Positions 53,136 to 62,002 of a stretch of 64,000 bases of DNA are shown here, piece after piece. Numbering within the stretch: position 1 is the first letter of the stretch; each line of letters starts with the position of its first letter. The DNA comes from an uncultured Fibrobacter sp. (GTDB lineage: Bacteria; Fibrobacterota; Fibrobacteria; Fibrobacterales; Fibrobacteraceae): the NCBI GenBank assembly GCA_934700345.1, contig CAKUXP010000013.1, positions 1-64,000 of the forward strand. Direction: 5' to 3'. The notes under the pieces were generated by a model. It was not told the origin of the DNA. It saw only the letters and a program-made list of their open reading frames with translations, and made no database searches. A program made the position numbers and the translations under genes.

Positions 53136-54488
53136 TTAGAGAAGTCCCTCGATAAAAATGATGAGGAAGAGAATGGGGAGCACGAAACGGAAATAGTTCT
53201 TGAACCAGCGCGGAATCTTGAATCCTTCGCCTTTGTTCGCTTCGGCGAGATAGTTGTCGAAACCCCAACCCCACTTGCTCACGCAGAAGAGGAGATAGAC
53301 GAGGGAACCCAGCGGGAGCAGAAAGTTCGAAACGATGAAGTCTTCGGAATCGAGAACGTCCTTGTCGCCGATGATATGCAGGTCGCTCCAGAGGTTGTAG
53401 CCGAGAGCGCAGGGGATCGAAAAAACGAAAACGACCGCGAGGCAGACAAGCGTGGCTTTTTTCCGGGTCCAGCGGAACTCGTCGATGCATCCCGAAAGCA
53501 GGTTCTCGAAGACGGCGAGGACGGTGGAGAAGCTCGCAAATGTCATGAAGAGGAAGAACGCTGCGCCCCAGAAGCGTCCGCCCGACATGTCAAGGAATAC
53601 GTGGGGGAGCGTGAGGAAGATGAGGCTCGGACCCGCATCCGGTTCGACACCGTAGGAAAAGCAGGCTGGGATGATGATGAGGCCCGCTGCGATGGCGACA
53701 ATCGTGTCGAGAATGCAGATGCGGATCGCTTCGCCGCCGAGCGTATATTTGTCGGATGTGTAGGAACCGAAAATTTCCATCGCGCCGACACCGAGCGAGA
53801 GCGTAAAGAATGCCTGGTTCATTGCTGCGGTGATGACGTTTCCGAGGCCTTGGCGTTCGACATTTTCAAGGCTCGGGAGCAGGTAGAACTTGACGCCTTC
53901 CATCGCGTTCGGGAGAATCAGGCTGTGCAGGGCGAGCGCGACGATCAGGAACAGAAGCCCGATCATCATGAACTTGGAAACGTTTTCGAGGCCTTTCTGG
54001 ATGCCGAAGCTGTTGATGAGAAAACCGAAGAGAACCGTTATCGCCATACCAAGGAGCATTTGCGCCGGGCTTCCGAGCATGGAGTTAAAAACTCCGCTGA
54101 CTTCGGCTGCGGCGACGTCCGAAAACGCTCCGAAAGAAAATTTGCAGAAGTAGTTGAGCATCCACCCCGAAACGGTCGTATAATACATCATCAGGAGGAG
54201 ACATCCGAGAAAGCAGAAGTAGCCGTGCAGATGCCACTTGCTTCCCTTGGGTTCGAGAGCCTTGTAGCCGGAAACCGCTGTCCTGCGCGAAGCGCGCCCG
54301 ACGGCGAGTTCCATCGTGAGAACCGGCGCCCCCATCAAGACGAGGAATATCAGGTAGAAGAGGACGAAAAAACCGCCGCCGTTCTGGCCGACGAGAAACG
54401 GAAACTTCCAGACGTTTCCGATGCCGATTGCGCAGCCCGCCGAGACGAGAAGGAATCCCATTCGGGATTTGAAGGTTTCTCTTTCCAT
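53136..54488 (-). CDS. sodium-dependent transporter, neurotransmitter:sodium symporter (NSS) family
   Basis: The 450-residue membrane protein has the NSS/LeuT pattern. The N-terminal segment SRMGFLLVSAGCAIGIGNVWKF is the unwound first helix that holds sodium and the amino acid, followed by NGGGFFVLFY and PVLTMELAVGR. About eleven or twelve hydrophobic segments are visible. Bacterial members carry amino acids such as leucine, tryptophan or tyrosine into the cell with sodium. The substrate is not clear. It lies 7 bases after the inositol-phosphatase-family gene and before the LytTR gene. Confidence 0.93.
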   Translation of the reverse strand: MERETFKSRMGFLLVSAGCAIGIGNVWKFPFLVGQNGGGFFVLFYLIFLVLMGAPVLTMELAVGRASRRTAVSGYKALEPKGSKWHLHGYFCFLGCLLLMMYYTTVSGWMLNYFCKFSFGAFSDVAAAEVSGVFNSMLGSPAQMLLGMAITVLFGFLINSFGIQKGLENVSKFMMIGLLFLIVALALHSLILPNAMEGVKFYLLPSLENVERQGLGNVITAAMNQAFFTLSLGVGAMEIFGSYTSDKYTLGGEAIRICILDTIVAIAAGLIIIPACFSYGVEPDAGPSLIFLTLPHVFLDMSGGRFWGAAFFLFMTFASFSTVLAVFENLLSGCIDEFRWTRKKATLVCLAVVFVFSIPCALGYNLWSDLHIIGDKDVLDSEDFIVSNFLLPLGSLVYLLFCVSKWGWGFDNYLAEANKGEGFKIPRWFKNYFRFVLPILFLIIFIEGLL

Positions 54489-54495
54489 GATTTCC

Positions 54496-55290
54496 TCACT
54501 TTAGCATTTGAATGATTTGTTTGTGTAAAATTCCGTTGGAGAACAGGACCTGTTCCCTATCGACAAAGCGGACCGGGCCTCCGGAAAGTTCCGAGACGGA
54601 ACCGCCCGCTTCCTTGACGATCAAAGCTACTCCGGCGATGTCCCACGGGTAGCTCATCGTCATTACGAACGCGTCGAGCGAGCCTTGCGCCGTAAGCGTC
54701 CCTTCGACGACCGCGCTGCCGTAGCACTTGACGCGTGTACAGTTTTTCGCTTCGCGCCGGAAGTTTTCCAGGTTTTGCGCATTGACGCTTTCCCAGTTTC
54801 CGACGTTGAAATCCCCGTTCGAAACGATTGCCTTGGAGAGGTCGCTGGTCTCGCTGACGTGGATGCGCTTGCCGTTTGCGAAAGCCCCGCTGTTTTTGTA
54901 TGCGGTGAATGTTTTCCCGAGGCCGGGGAGGCTGATGGCGGCGACAACAGGTTCCGCTCCGTTTTCCGTATGCTCGACCAGTGCGACGGAAACGCCCCAC
55001 AGCGGGATTCCGCGGCTGAAATTTACCGTGCCGTCAACCGGATCGATAATCCATTCGAACCGGGATCCTTCCTTGACGATTCCCGCTTCTTCGGTGCGGA
55101 TGGAATGTTCCGGAAATTCCTCCCGAATGTGCGAAACGATGATGCGTTCGCTTTCGATATCCGCGGACGTGACGACATCTTTCGGGTTCTTGAAGCGGAT
55201 GCTTTCGAGATGCCGCTGCATCTTGAGCGCCTTCGCGCCGGCTTCTTCGGTAAAGGCTTTCGCCTTTTCTAAAATCTTGGAAAAATCCAT
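54496..55290 (-). CDS. inositol monophosphatase family protein (SuhB/CysQ-like)
   Basis: The 264-residue enzyme shows the metal-dependent phosphatase motifs of the IMPase superfamily: RTEEAG, WIIDPVDGTVNF (metal site) and SYPWDIAGVALIVKEAGG. Members dephosphorylate inositol phosphates, fructose bisphosphate or 3'-phosphoadenosine nucleotides; which one applies here cannot be decided. The ATG at 55290 (MDFSKILEKA) fits the family N-terminus better than an in-frame ATG at 55329, which lies inside the upstream terminator hairpin. First gene of a probable three-gene operon with the NSS transporter and LytTR regulator. Confidence 0.9.
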   Translation of the reverse strand: MDFSKILEKAKAFTEEAGAKALKMQRHLESIRFKNPKDVVTSADIESERIIVSHIREEFPEHSIRTEEAGIVKEGSRFEWIIDPVDGTVNFSRGIPLWGVSVALVEHTENGAEPVVAAISLPGLGKTFTAYKNSGAFANGKRIHVSETSDLSKAIVSNGDFNVGNWESVNAQNLENFRREAKNCTRVKCYGSAVVEGTLTAQGSLDAFVMTMSYPWDIAGVALIVKEAGGSVSELSGGPVRFVDREQVLFSNGILHKQIIQMLK

Positions 55291-55302
55291 GGCGGAAAAT
55301 GT

Positions 55303-55342
55303 AAAAAAAAACGGATTTCTGCCTTTCAATGAAGGCAGAAAT
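55303..55342 (-). terminator. rho-independent terminator of the frameshifted small gene (minus strand)
   Basis: The 11-base-pair stem ATTTCTGCCTT/AAGGCAGAAAT is followed on the minus strand by CCG and nine T. It lies 20 bases past the stop at 55362 and before the suhB-like gene, so it ends transcription of the pseudogene. Confidence 0.7.
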
Positions 55343-55361
55343 AGACGTTAAGCTTGCATGT

Positions 55362-55764
55362 TCAATCTTTCAACCGAATCTTCGCCTGGCCATTTTCAAT
55401 CTGGACATTTGTGGCATCGCCTGTAGCGGGCGTGCCGTTGATTACTTAAAATAACATCCGCCTTGACGTTTCCGGACAGGTCGCGTCCCCAAATTAAGCT
55501 GGAACCGTCATCAAAGTCATTCAAGTAACCCGATGAAGACAGTCGAAAAGAGACTACGCGAATCCGCTTTCCGGCAAGCGCGCTTCCCGTATAAATTCCC
55601 AAAAGTTCCTTATCCGCATTAAAGAAGTCGTCTGAATCGAGGAGCACAGCGAATCGGTTCCCAAATAAAAAGAGATGGCATTTTGCGAATTGTTCACATT
55701 GCAAATTTCCGAGGAAAATGCGGAAACGATGAATAATGAAATTAAGATTAGTATTTTTTTTCAT
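55362..55764 (-). pseudogene. frameshifted small secreted-protein gene
   Basis: An ATG at 55764 is followed by eight A. With seven A the frame would encode a clear signal peptide (KKILILISLFIVSAFSSEIC). The middle coherent stretch lies in the actual frame (AVLLDSDDFF, GIYTGSALAGKRIRVVSF, SLIWGRDLSGNVKADV). The end returns to the signal-peptide frame (INGTPATGDATNV, GQAKIRLKD, stop at 55362). A functional product of about 130 residues would need three frame changes, so this is probably a pseudogene. Its terminator is intact, which suggests recent decay. No family is recognised. It accounts for most of the gap 55291-55916. Confidence 0.55.
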
Positions 55765-55916
55765 TCGGGAATATTCATGTTTTTTTTGATTGCTAAAAGA
55801 ATTAAATGCTTGTATGATAATTGGAATGTTAAGTTTTTTTTGCACGAAAGGAGCTTTTATGCATTCCTTTTGGCTTTGCTTCGTGCCCGCTTTCTCATAA
55901 TTCTAAATTTCCGTTT

Positions 55917-56915
55917 ATGAAAAAATGGATTTGTCTTTTTGTCTTGAGCGCTATATCCGTAGCGTTTTCTGCGGAGTGGGCGAGCGATTACAATTCGATG
56001 ATCGCTTTCCAGAAGGATCAAAACCGGGCGGGCTACGTGAAGCCGATTGCGACTTACATGGGAACCGTTCTCAACGGCAGCTGGGTTTCGAGCGCGAGGC
56101 TTGATCGAGGGCTTTCCTTCGAAGCGGGGCTTCCTTTCCAGATTGCCTTCGTGGAATCGGGCGACCGCTCGTATCATGCCGCTTGGGGAAAGACGCCGAC
56201 GATTTTTGGTTCCAAGTCGGATAACGGTTTTGGAGGAAACGAGGATTTGCACGGACTTTCCGTGTTCACTTTGCCGTATCTCCAGCTCGGTTTGGGATTT
56301 TACCATACGCGTCTCGCATTCCGCGGAATGTACTTTCCTTCGGTGAGCGAGCTGAAGGGCTACCATCTGCTTTCGTTCGGAATCCAGCACAGCTTTGGGC
56401 ATTTCTTTATCGACAAGCTTCCGTCGGCTTTGAAGGATTTTGATGTGAGCCTTTTCTTCGGATACAATTCCGCCTACATCGGATACGCTCCGGACAAGTG
56501 GAGCGGTCGGATGGATCTGGATTTCGGGACGACCTATACGGCGATTGTCTTTGGATACAAGCCCGTCCGGATGGTGGAGCTGATGCTTTCGCTCGGTTAC
56601 CAGACGGTTTCGATGGACGCTGGCGGCGAGATGGACGCTTACGCAAAGGACGGCGCTTACCAGGGAAAAGTGAAGCCGGACGTGAACCTTTCCGGACGCG
56701 GCGGGTTTCGGCTGGGACTTGAAGTCTCGTTCGCCTTTGGCGAAACATTCCACCCGGTCGTCGGATACAACCTGGGCGCGAACAGCTCGCTCAACGCGAA
56801 CATTCTGTATTTCAAGCAGTCGTTCCACGTCGGGGAATCCGAGAAAAAGGATCCGGTCGAAGACCACGTGATCCGGGAATCCGAAGAAGAGCTTTTGGCT
56901 GAAAAATCTCGCTAA
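55917..56915 (+). CDS. outer-membrane beta-barrel protein, DUF6588-like
   Basis: The 332-residue protein has a signal peptide (ending AFSAE, about 20) and amphipathic beta strands throughout. The layout resembles DUF6588 proteins of Bacteroidetes and relatives: a TPTIFGS segment, LPYLQLGLGF, a YHLLSFGIQHSFG stretch and a strand-rich DVSLFFGYN. The last 20 or so residues are charged (KKDPVEDHV, ESEEELL) rather than ending in an aromatic strand. Function unknown. It is followed 12 bases later by uvrC, probably on the same transcript by accident of packing. Confidence 0.75.
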   Translation: MKKWICLFVLSAISVAFSAEWASDYNSMIAFQKDQNRAGYVKPIATYMGTVLNGSWVSSARLDRGLSFEAGLPFQIAFVESGDRSYHAAWGKTPTIFGSKSDNGFGGNEDLHGLSVFTLPYLQLGLGFYHTRLAFRGMYFPSVSELKGYHLLSFGIQHSFGHFFIDKLPSALKDFDVSLFFGYNSAYIGYAPDKWSGRMDLDFGTTYTAIVFGYKPVRMVELMLSLGYQTVSMDAGGEMDAYAKDGAYQGKVKPDVNLSGRGGFRLGLEVSFAFGETFHPVVGYNLGANSSLNANILYFKQSFHVGESEKKDPVEDHVIRESEEELLAEKSR

Positions 56916-56927
56916 GCGGTTTTGCCC

Positions 56928-58769
56928 GTGATATTTTCCGAAGCGATTCAGAAGAGACTTTCGGAACTTCCGATGCGTCCGGGCGTTTACCTGATGAAAA
57001 ACGCCGGTGGAAAAGTGATTTACGTGGGAAAGGCAAAGGTCCTTTCCCGTCGTGTCCGAAGCTATTTCGATGGCAGGCCCAAGCCGGGACATCGGGCGGC
57101 GATGCTCATGCTTTCGCATATCCGGGACATCGAATGGATCGTGACCGATACGGAAGCGGAAGCGTTTATTCTCGAAGCGAACCTGATTCGGAAGCATCGC
57201 CCGGTTTACAATGTGCGTCTCAAGGACGACAAGCATTATCCCTACATCGCTATCGATATGCGCGATCCCTTCCCGAGGCTATTTCTTTTGCGTCACGCGA
57301 GTTCCCGCTACAAATGCTTCGGGCCTTTTCCCAGTTCCAAGGCTTTCCGGACATTGGTCGAGCTTTCGGCGCGGCTTTTTAAAATGCGGGAATGCAAGCT
57401 CGTGTTCCCGCTTTCAAAACCCCAGCGTCCCTGTTTGAACTATCACATCGGGCGATGCCTTGCGCCCTGTGCCGGGCTCTGTACTCAAGAGGAGTATGCG
57501 GAACGCGTCGGCGAAATGATGCGGGTCCTCGATGGCCGGCGGAGCGACCTGCTTGCGAAATGGACGCAGGAAATGGAAGAGGCGAGCCGGAATCTGGATT
57601 TTGAAACGGCAGCGAGAAAGCGCGATGCAATCGAAGCGTTGCAGGCGATGAACACAAACCAGAAGGTCGATACGACGGATACGTCTCTCAAGCTCGACGT
57701 TATCGCGGTGCGACGCAATGGGAATCTTGCAACGGCGGTTATCTTTGAATATCGCAAGGGGATTGTATTTGGACGGCGACACGATGAGTTGGAATGTGAC
57801 CAGGAACAGGATGAATCCGAAATTCTTTGCGAAATGCTTTTGACGTGGTATGAAAATGCGGAAACGATTCCGAACGAAATCGCTGTCAGCAATCCGATTC
57901 CAGACGAGGACAGATTTCAGATCGAACAGGAGCTTTCCGAGAGGACTACACATAAAGTAACGATCGGTGTGCCGCAACGCGGCGAACGTGTCCAGTTTAT
58001 GAAGCTCGCCCTGGCGAATGCGGAAATGCTCCTAGTGGAAGCGCAATCGGCGGTAAGGCATTTTGACGAGGTGGAACAGGGCGTCTTTGACTTGCAGCGG
58101 GAACTCGGTCTTTCGCGGACGCCGTTTCGAATCGAGTGCGTCGATATTTCCCATCTGGCGGGAACGCATACGGTGGCAAGCCTTGTTGCCTTTAAGAACG
58201 GTCGTCCAGACAAGGGAAACTATCGAAAGTTTATCATCAAGACGGTTTCCGGGGTCGATGACTTTGCGAGTATGCAGGAGGTTCTTTCGCGGCGCATTTC
58301 ACGGCTTGAACGCGAAGGAAAGCCTTTGCCGGATTTGCTCGTGTGCGATGGAGGAAAGGGACAGGTCGATGCGACATTCGAAATTTTAAAAAGCTTGGGA
58401 CATGCGGAGCTTCCGCTGATTGGACTTGCCAAGCGTCTCGAGGAAATCGTCTTTCCCGATGGCAGACCGTCTGTCGTACTGCATCGGACAAGTGCCGCCT
58501 TGAAGCTCCTGCAAAATGCTCGAGACGAAGCGCATCGTTTCGCGATTACTTACCAGCGAAGCAAGCGCAAGGAAGACTTGCGGGTTGCATGGCTTGATAT
58601 TCCGGGAATCGGCGATGAAACGCGAATCAAAATTCTTTCTCGGTATAGAAGCCGCGAAGATTTTTTAAAGGCTCCGGTCGAAGATATCCAGCAGTTGTTC
58701 GGAAAAAAGCGCGGACTTTTCGTTCGGGAAAAAATTGCGGAATACAATCCTGCTGCGGAATCTTTGTGA
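56928..58769 (+). CDS. uvrC: excinuclease ABC subunit C
   Basis: This is a 613-residue nucleotide-excision repair nuclease that makes both incisions around DNA lesions with UvrAB. The GIY-YIG domain lies at about 10-100 (PGVYLMKN, IYVGKAK) and a cysteine cluster at about 165-180. A UVR motif is at about 200-235, the RNase H-like domain at about 385-540 (ECVDISHLAGTHTVAS), and a helix-hairpin-helix end at about 555-610 (LDIPGIGDETRIKIL). The start is uncertain: GTG at 56928 has AAGCGG eight bases upstream; an in-frame TTG at 56922 is closer to the previous gene. Its stop overlaps the dinB ATG by one base. Confidence 0.95.
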   Translation: MIFSEAIQKRLSELPMRPGVYLMKNAGGKVIYVGKAKVLSRRVRSYFDGRPKPGHRAAMLMLSHIRDIEWIVTDTEAEAFILEANLIRKHRPVYNVRLKDDKHYPYIAIDMRDPFPRLFLLRHASSRYKCFGPFPSSKAFRTLVELSARLFKMRECKLVFPLSKPQRPCLNYHIGRCLAPCAGLCTQEEYAERVGEMMRVLDGRRSDLLAKWTQEMEEASRNLDFETAARKRDAIEALQAMNTNQKVDTTDTSLKLDVIAVRRNGNLATAVIFEYRKGIVFGRRHDELECDQEQDESEILCEMLLTWYENAETIPNEIAVSNPIPDEDRFQIEQELSERTTHKVTIGVPQRGERVQFMKLALANAEMLLVEAQSAVRHFDEVEQGVFDLQRELGLSRTPFRIECVDISHLAGTHTVASLVAFKNGRPDKGNYRKFIIKTVSGVDDFASMQEVLSRRISRLEREGKPLPDLLVCDGGKGQVDATFEILKSLGHAELPLIGLAKRLEEIVFPDGRPSVVLHRTSAALKLLQNARDEAHRFAITYQRSKRKEDLRVAWLDIPGIGDETRIKILSRYRSREDFLKAPVEDIQQLFGKKRGLFVREKIAEYNPAAESL

Positions 58770-59839
58770 TGCGCAAGATCATTCACATCGATATGGACTG
58801 CTTTTACGCGTCGATTGAAATGCGCAGACATCCGGAGCTGAAAAACGTTCCGATGGCTGTCGGCGGAACGGTCGAGGAACGCGGAGTCCTTTCGACTTGC
58901 AACTACCCGGCGCGAGAATTCGGGCTTCATTCGGCTATGTCCACTTTCCAGGCTTTTCGCCGCTGCCCGCAACTCGTCCTGCTTCCCGTCGATATGCCGT
59001 CCTACAAGGCGGAATCCGAAAAAATTTTTAAGATTTTCCACCGCTACACGAGCCGTGTCGAAGGCTTGAGCTTAGACGAAGCTTTTTTGGATGTGACGGG
59101 AAGCGATACGCAAAACGGTTCCGCATCCCTCATCGCAAAGGAAATTCGAGAAGCGATCTTTTCGGAATGCGGAGGGATTACGGCGAGCGCGGGAATCGCG
59201 CCGAACAAATTTCTCGCCAAGGTCGCGAGCGATTGGAATAAACCGAATGGCCAGTTTACGATTAGCCCGGAAAACGTGGAAAGCTTTATGCGGGAACTTC
59301 CACTCGAAAAAATTCCCGGAGTCGGCAAGGCTTGCAGCAAAAAGCTTTCTGCCAAAGGTCTTATCCTGTGCAAAGACATTCTTCCCTTTTCCCGAATTGA
59401 ACTTGTTCGGGATTTCGGAAGTTTTGGCGAGGCGCTTTACGACTTTGCCCGCGGAATCGACGAGAGGCCTGTTATCACGTCGCGGGTGCGGAAGTCCATT
59501 TCGACGGAAAATACGTTCCCACAGGATATTGTCGGCATTGAAAAATGCGAAGGGGAACTTCGGGTTGTCTATCTGGAATTTTTAAGGCGCGCCCGGCGTT
59601 TTATCGAAAGGGAATCCAAAAAGACATTTCCCGAGTTTCATTGTTTTGTCAAGATCAAGTATGCGAATTTCAAGACGACGACGATTGAACGCGCCTTTTC
59701 GGATGTCTCCTGGATACGTTTTTCCACGCTCTTTCGGGAACGCTACGAGCTGTCGCGGAGGGTTCGCCTGCTCGGACTTGGAATCCGGCTGGGAAATGCC
59801 GATTGTGGCGAAAACCGGCTGCAAATGAATTTATTCTAG
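58769..59839 (+). CDS. dinB: DNA polymerase IV
   Basis: The 356-residue Y-family polymerase copies damaged DNA with low fidelity. It has the catalytic motifs HIDMDCFYASIE at the start and SLDEAFLDVT (about residues 101-110), the GIAPNKFLAKVASDWNKP segment and IPGVGKA of the thumb, and a little-finger domain. The C-terminal QMNLF matches the beta-clamp binding pentapeptide consensus (QxxLF-type). The ATG overlaps the uvrC stop (TGATG), so damage repair and bypass functions are translationally coupled. No LexA box was identified upstream. Confidence 0.95.
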   Translation: MRKIIHIDMDCFYASIEMRRHPELKNVPMAVGGTVEERGVLSTCNYPAREFGLHSAMSTFQAFRRCPQLVLLPVDMPSYKAESEKIFKIFHRYTSRVEGLSLDEAFLDVTGSDTQNGSASLIAKEIREAIFSECGGITASAGIAPNKFLAKVASDWNKPNGQFTISPENVESFMRELPLEKIPGVGKACSKKLSAKGLILCKDILPFSRIELVRDFGSFGEALYDFARGIDERPVITSRVRKSISTENTFPQDIVGIEKCEGELRVVYLEFLRRARRFIERESKKTFPEFHCFVKIKYANFKTTTIERAFSDVSWIRFSTLFRERYELSRRVRLLGLGIRLGNADCGENRLQMNLF

Positions 59840-59873
59840 CTCTTTTTTATATTTTGACATTATCGAGGGCTTT

Positions 59874-60791
59874 ATGATTCGACTGGTCGCTACATTTCTC
59901 TGCCTTTTATCTTTTATCGCCTGTGCCGCTAGGCCCAAGCTGCAAGAGATCGATGTCGAAGCGGAACTGAAAAGGGATTCTCGTGAATTTACGGAGCGCC
60001 ATCCCGAATCCGCCGGTCCCGTATCTGCGCCAGAAACGGTGAAAAGCGTTTCTGTCCAGAAACCTTCGGTGATGGTGCTTCCTGCCGGGACGAAAAATTT
60101 GAACCAGAGCCTGGAAATCTTGAATGGAGATGCCTTGTCGCGGGCTGCGGCAAACGCCATCAACGGCTACCTGACGGAAAAATGCTATCCGGTGAAATCT
60201 CTTGAAGAATCTTCTCGCCTCAACGAGGCAATCGCGGTTCAAGGCGACATTTCCGAACAGGACGAGGATTTGTCCTATATCGCGAGCCTTTCGTTCGGAG
60301 CGGATGTCTATATCAAGTTCACCATCGATATCCATCGCGGACAGATTCTCGCAAACCTGAGCGCTTACGAATCCACATCGGGACGTATGCTCGGTACGCA
60401 GACGGCAACGGTCAACGACAACGGAACGCGCAAGGAAGAACTTGTCGCAAGCGCCATGCACAAGGCGATGCCCGGTCTAGAAAGAAAGATCCTGGCTTAC
60501 TTTGAAGAAGATTCCAAGCTCGGAGTTCCCTACAAAGTCATCTTGAAACTGAATCGGGATGACGAGGAAGCCTTGTACAATCGGGCTTCGCGCCTTTTGA
60601 AACAACGTTTTGCCAAAGTCCTGACTAATGCGATGACGAAAAAAACCGCCGATTTTACCGTCTATGTCAAACCCGAGGAATGTGCGGATGTCTATGAAGT
60701 TTATGAAGCGATTCGCCAGACTCTCGGGACTTCGTTTGAAGTCAAGAAGGATAACCTTGTTCAAAAGCTGTTGATTCTGGAATTGAATTGA
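59874..60791 (+). CDS. lipoprotein, DUF6175-like
   Basis: The 305-residue protein has a lipoprotein signal (LSFIACAA, Cys17). The mature region (from about 65) begins PSVMVLPAGTKNL and contains ADVYIKFTIDI. This resembles the DUF6175 proteins of Bacteroidetes and fibrobacters, which pair with LPP20-like proteins. The next gene starts at the last base of its stop codon and encodes such an LPP20-like protein, so the two are translationally coupled. No biochemical role is established; an envelope function is likely. Confidence 0.75.
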   Translation: MIRLVATFLCLLSFIACAARPKLQEIDVEAELKRDSREFTERHPESAGPVSAPETVKSVSVQKPSVMVLPAGTKNLNQSLEILNGDALSRAAANAINGYLTEKCYPVKSLEESSRLNEAIAVQGDISEQDEDLSYIASLSFGADVYIKFTIDIHRGQILANLSAYESTSGRMLGTQTATVNDNGTRKEELVASAMHKAMPGLERKILAYFEEDSKLGVPYKVILKLNRDDEEALYNRASRLLKQRFAKVLTNAMTKKTADFTVYVKPEECADVYEVYEAIRQTLGTSFEVKKDNLVQKLLILELN

Positions 60792-62002
60792 TGGTGCGGT
60801 TCCTTTTCGCATTTTTTTTGTTGGGGTTTTCCCTGTGCAAAGCGCGTGTCGTTTCCTTTGAAGCGGTGTCGCATGTTTCCGCGGAAGAGGCGGATAGGCA
60901 GGCTTTGGCGGGAATCGCTCTCCAAATACGGGCTCGTGTAAACACTTCGCATCAGACGGTGAAGAGCGAGGTTTCCGGGAAGAATCGCATGGAATTGCAT
61001 ACGGATTATTCCGAACGAATCGATGTCCGGTCAGATGTCTTGCTGGATGGCGTAGAGTTTCACCGGGAAACGCTTTCGGATGGTCGGTGGAAATCGACCG
61101 CTGTTTTTGACACGGAAAAGGCGACGAAAGCTTCCCGGCTGGCACTTCGCCGGATTCAAGCGGACGCTCTGGATTTAAAAGGAAAAATGGAGTCTTTCAC
61201 CGGGCAGGAAAATTTTGACGAAGCCTTGCGAATACTTGAAAGTTTGGAGCTGTTGTTTGGAAAATTTCAAAAGATCTATTCCGAAACGATTGTTCTTGAG
61301 CCACTCGATGAATCGTACCGTTTTGGTGTGGACGTTTACCGCTTGATGGAAGGCTTTGCGTTCGCGATCAAGGACTTGAAAATGTCCTTTGCCAGGAGGG
61401 AAGACTCCGTGCCCCATGATACGTTGAGACCGTTTGTTGTCCTTGTCGAAAATTCGCAGGGCGTTGTGAAAAATCTGGCTGTGACCGCTTCGGTTGAAGG
61501 CAAGAACGCCGGGACGGTAAAAACGGATTCTTCGGGAATGGCGAGATTCTTTTTGGATGTCGAAAAACTTCCGGCGGGAAATCACGAAATTGTTTTTCAA
61601 ATCCGATGCCCAAAATTCAATCGGGAAAATTCAAACCTCGAGTTGCGTACAAGTTATTTTTCAAAAGCTCCGATGTGCGCCATTTCGCTCGTCTGTTCGG
61701 AAAATACCGAAATCTGTGCGACAGGGGAAGAGCTTCTTGAAAAAGCCGGATTCCAGACAAAAAAGGATGCGGAAAAAATTCATTTTCGGATAATTCCCGA
61801 AAAGCGAACTGTCTTTGAAGTGAATTTTCGGCAGATAGTCCGGACGGAATTTTCCATGGAGCTTGTTGGCGTATCGGCAAAGTTTTCTAAATGGTTAAAA
61901 GGAACAGGTGTCTCGGAATTACAGGCTCAAAAAAAAGCCATCCGGAAAATCAATCCCGAGGAAATTCGCTCAGCCCTTCTTCCGCTATGTAAAGGACGAT
62001 GA
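60791..62002 (+). CDS. exported LPP20-like protein
   Basis: The 403-residue protein has a signal peptide (ending LCKAR, about 18). The N-terminal domain has the LPP20/FlgT-like pattern (EEADRQALAGIALQIRARV). A helical region and a beta-rich domain (VTASVEGKNAGTVKTDSSG) follow. No lipobox is seen. The ATG at 60791 overlaps the previous stop by one base; an in-frame TTG at 60788 is less likely. The end overlaps the TPM-domain gene by four bases. The family is associated with envelope lipoprotein systems, but the molecular role is not known. Confidence 0.75.
   Translation: MVRFLFAFFLLGFSLCKARVVSFEAVSHVSAEEADRQALAGIALQIRARVNTSHQTVKSEVSGKNRMELHTDYSERIDVRSDVLLDGVEFHRETLSDGRWKSTAVFDTEKATKASRLALRRIQADALDLKGKMESFTGQENFDEALRILESLELLFGKFQKIYSETIVLEPLDESYRFGVDVYRLMEGFAFAIKDLKMSFARREDSVPHDTLRPFVVLVENSQGVVKNLAVTASVEGKNAGTVKTDSSGMARFFLDVEKLPAGNHEIVFQIRCPKFNRENSNLELRTSYFSKAPMCAISLVCSENTEICATGEELLEKAGFQTKKDAEKIHFRIIPEKRTVFEVNFRQIVRTEFSMELVGVSAKFSKWLKGTGVSELQAQKKAIRKINPEEIRSALLPLCKGR

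Noticed and set aside
53376..54515. Plus-strand open frame (379 codons) opposite the NSS transporter
   Set aside because: Charged low-complexity antisense of a transmembrane protein; no start signal or domain.
55857..57236. Minus-strand open frame (459 codons) opposite the DUF6588-like and uvrC genes
   Set aside because: Antisense to two genes with clear signal peptide and catalytic motifs; basic composition typical of a shadow.
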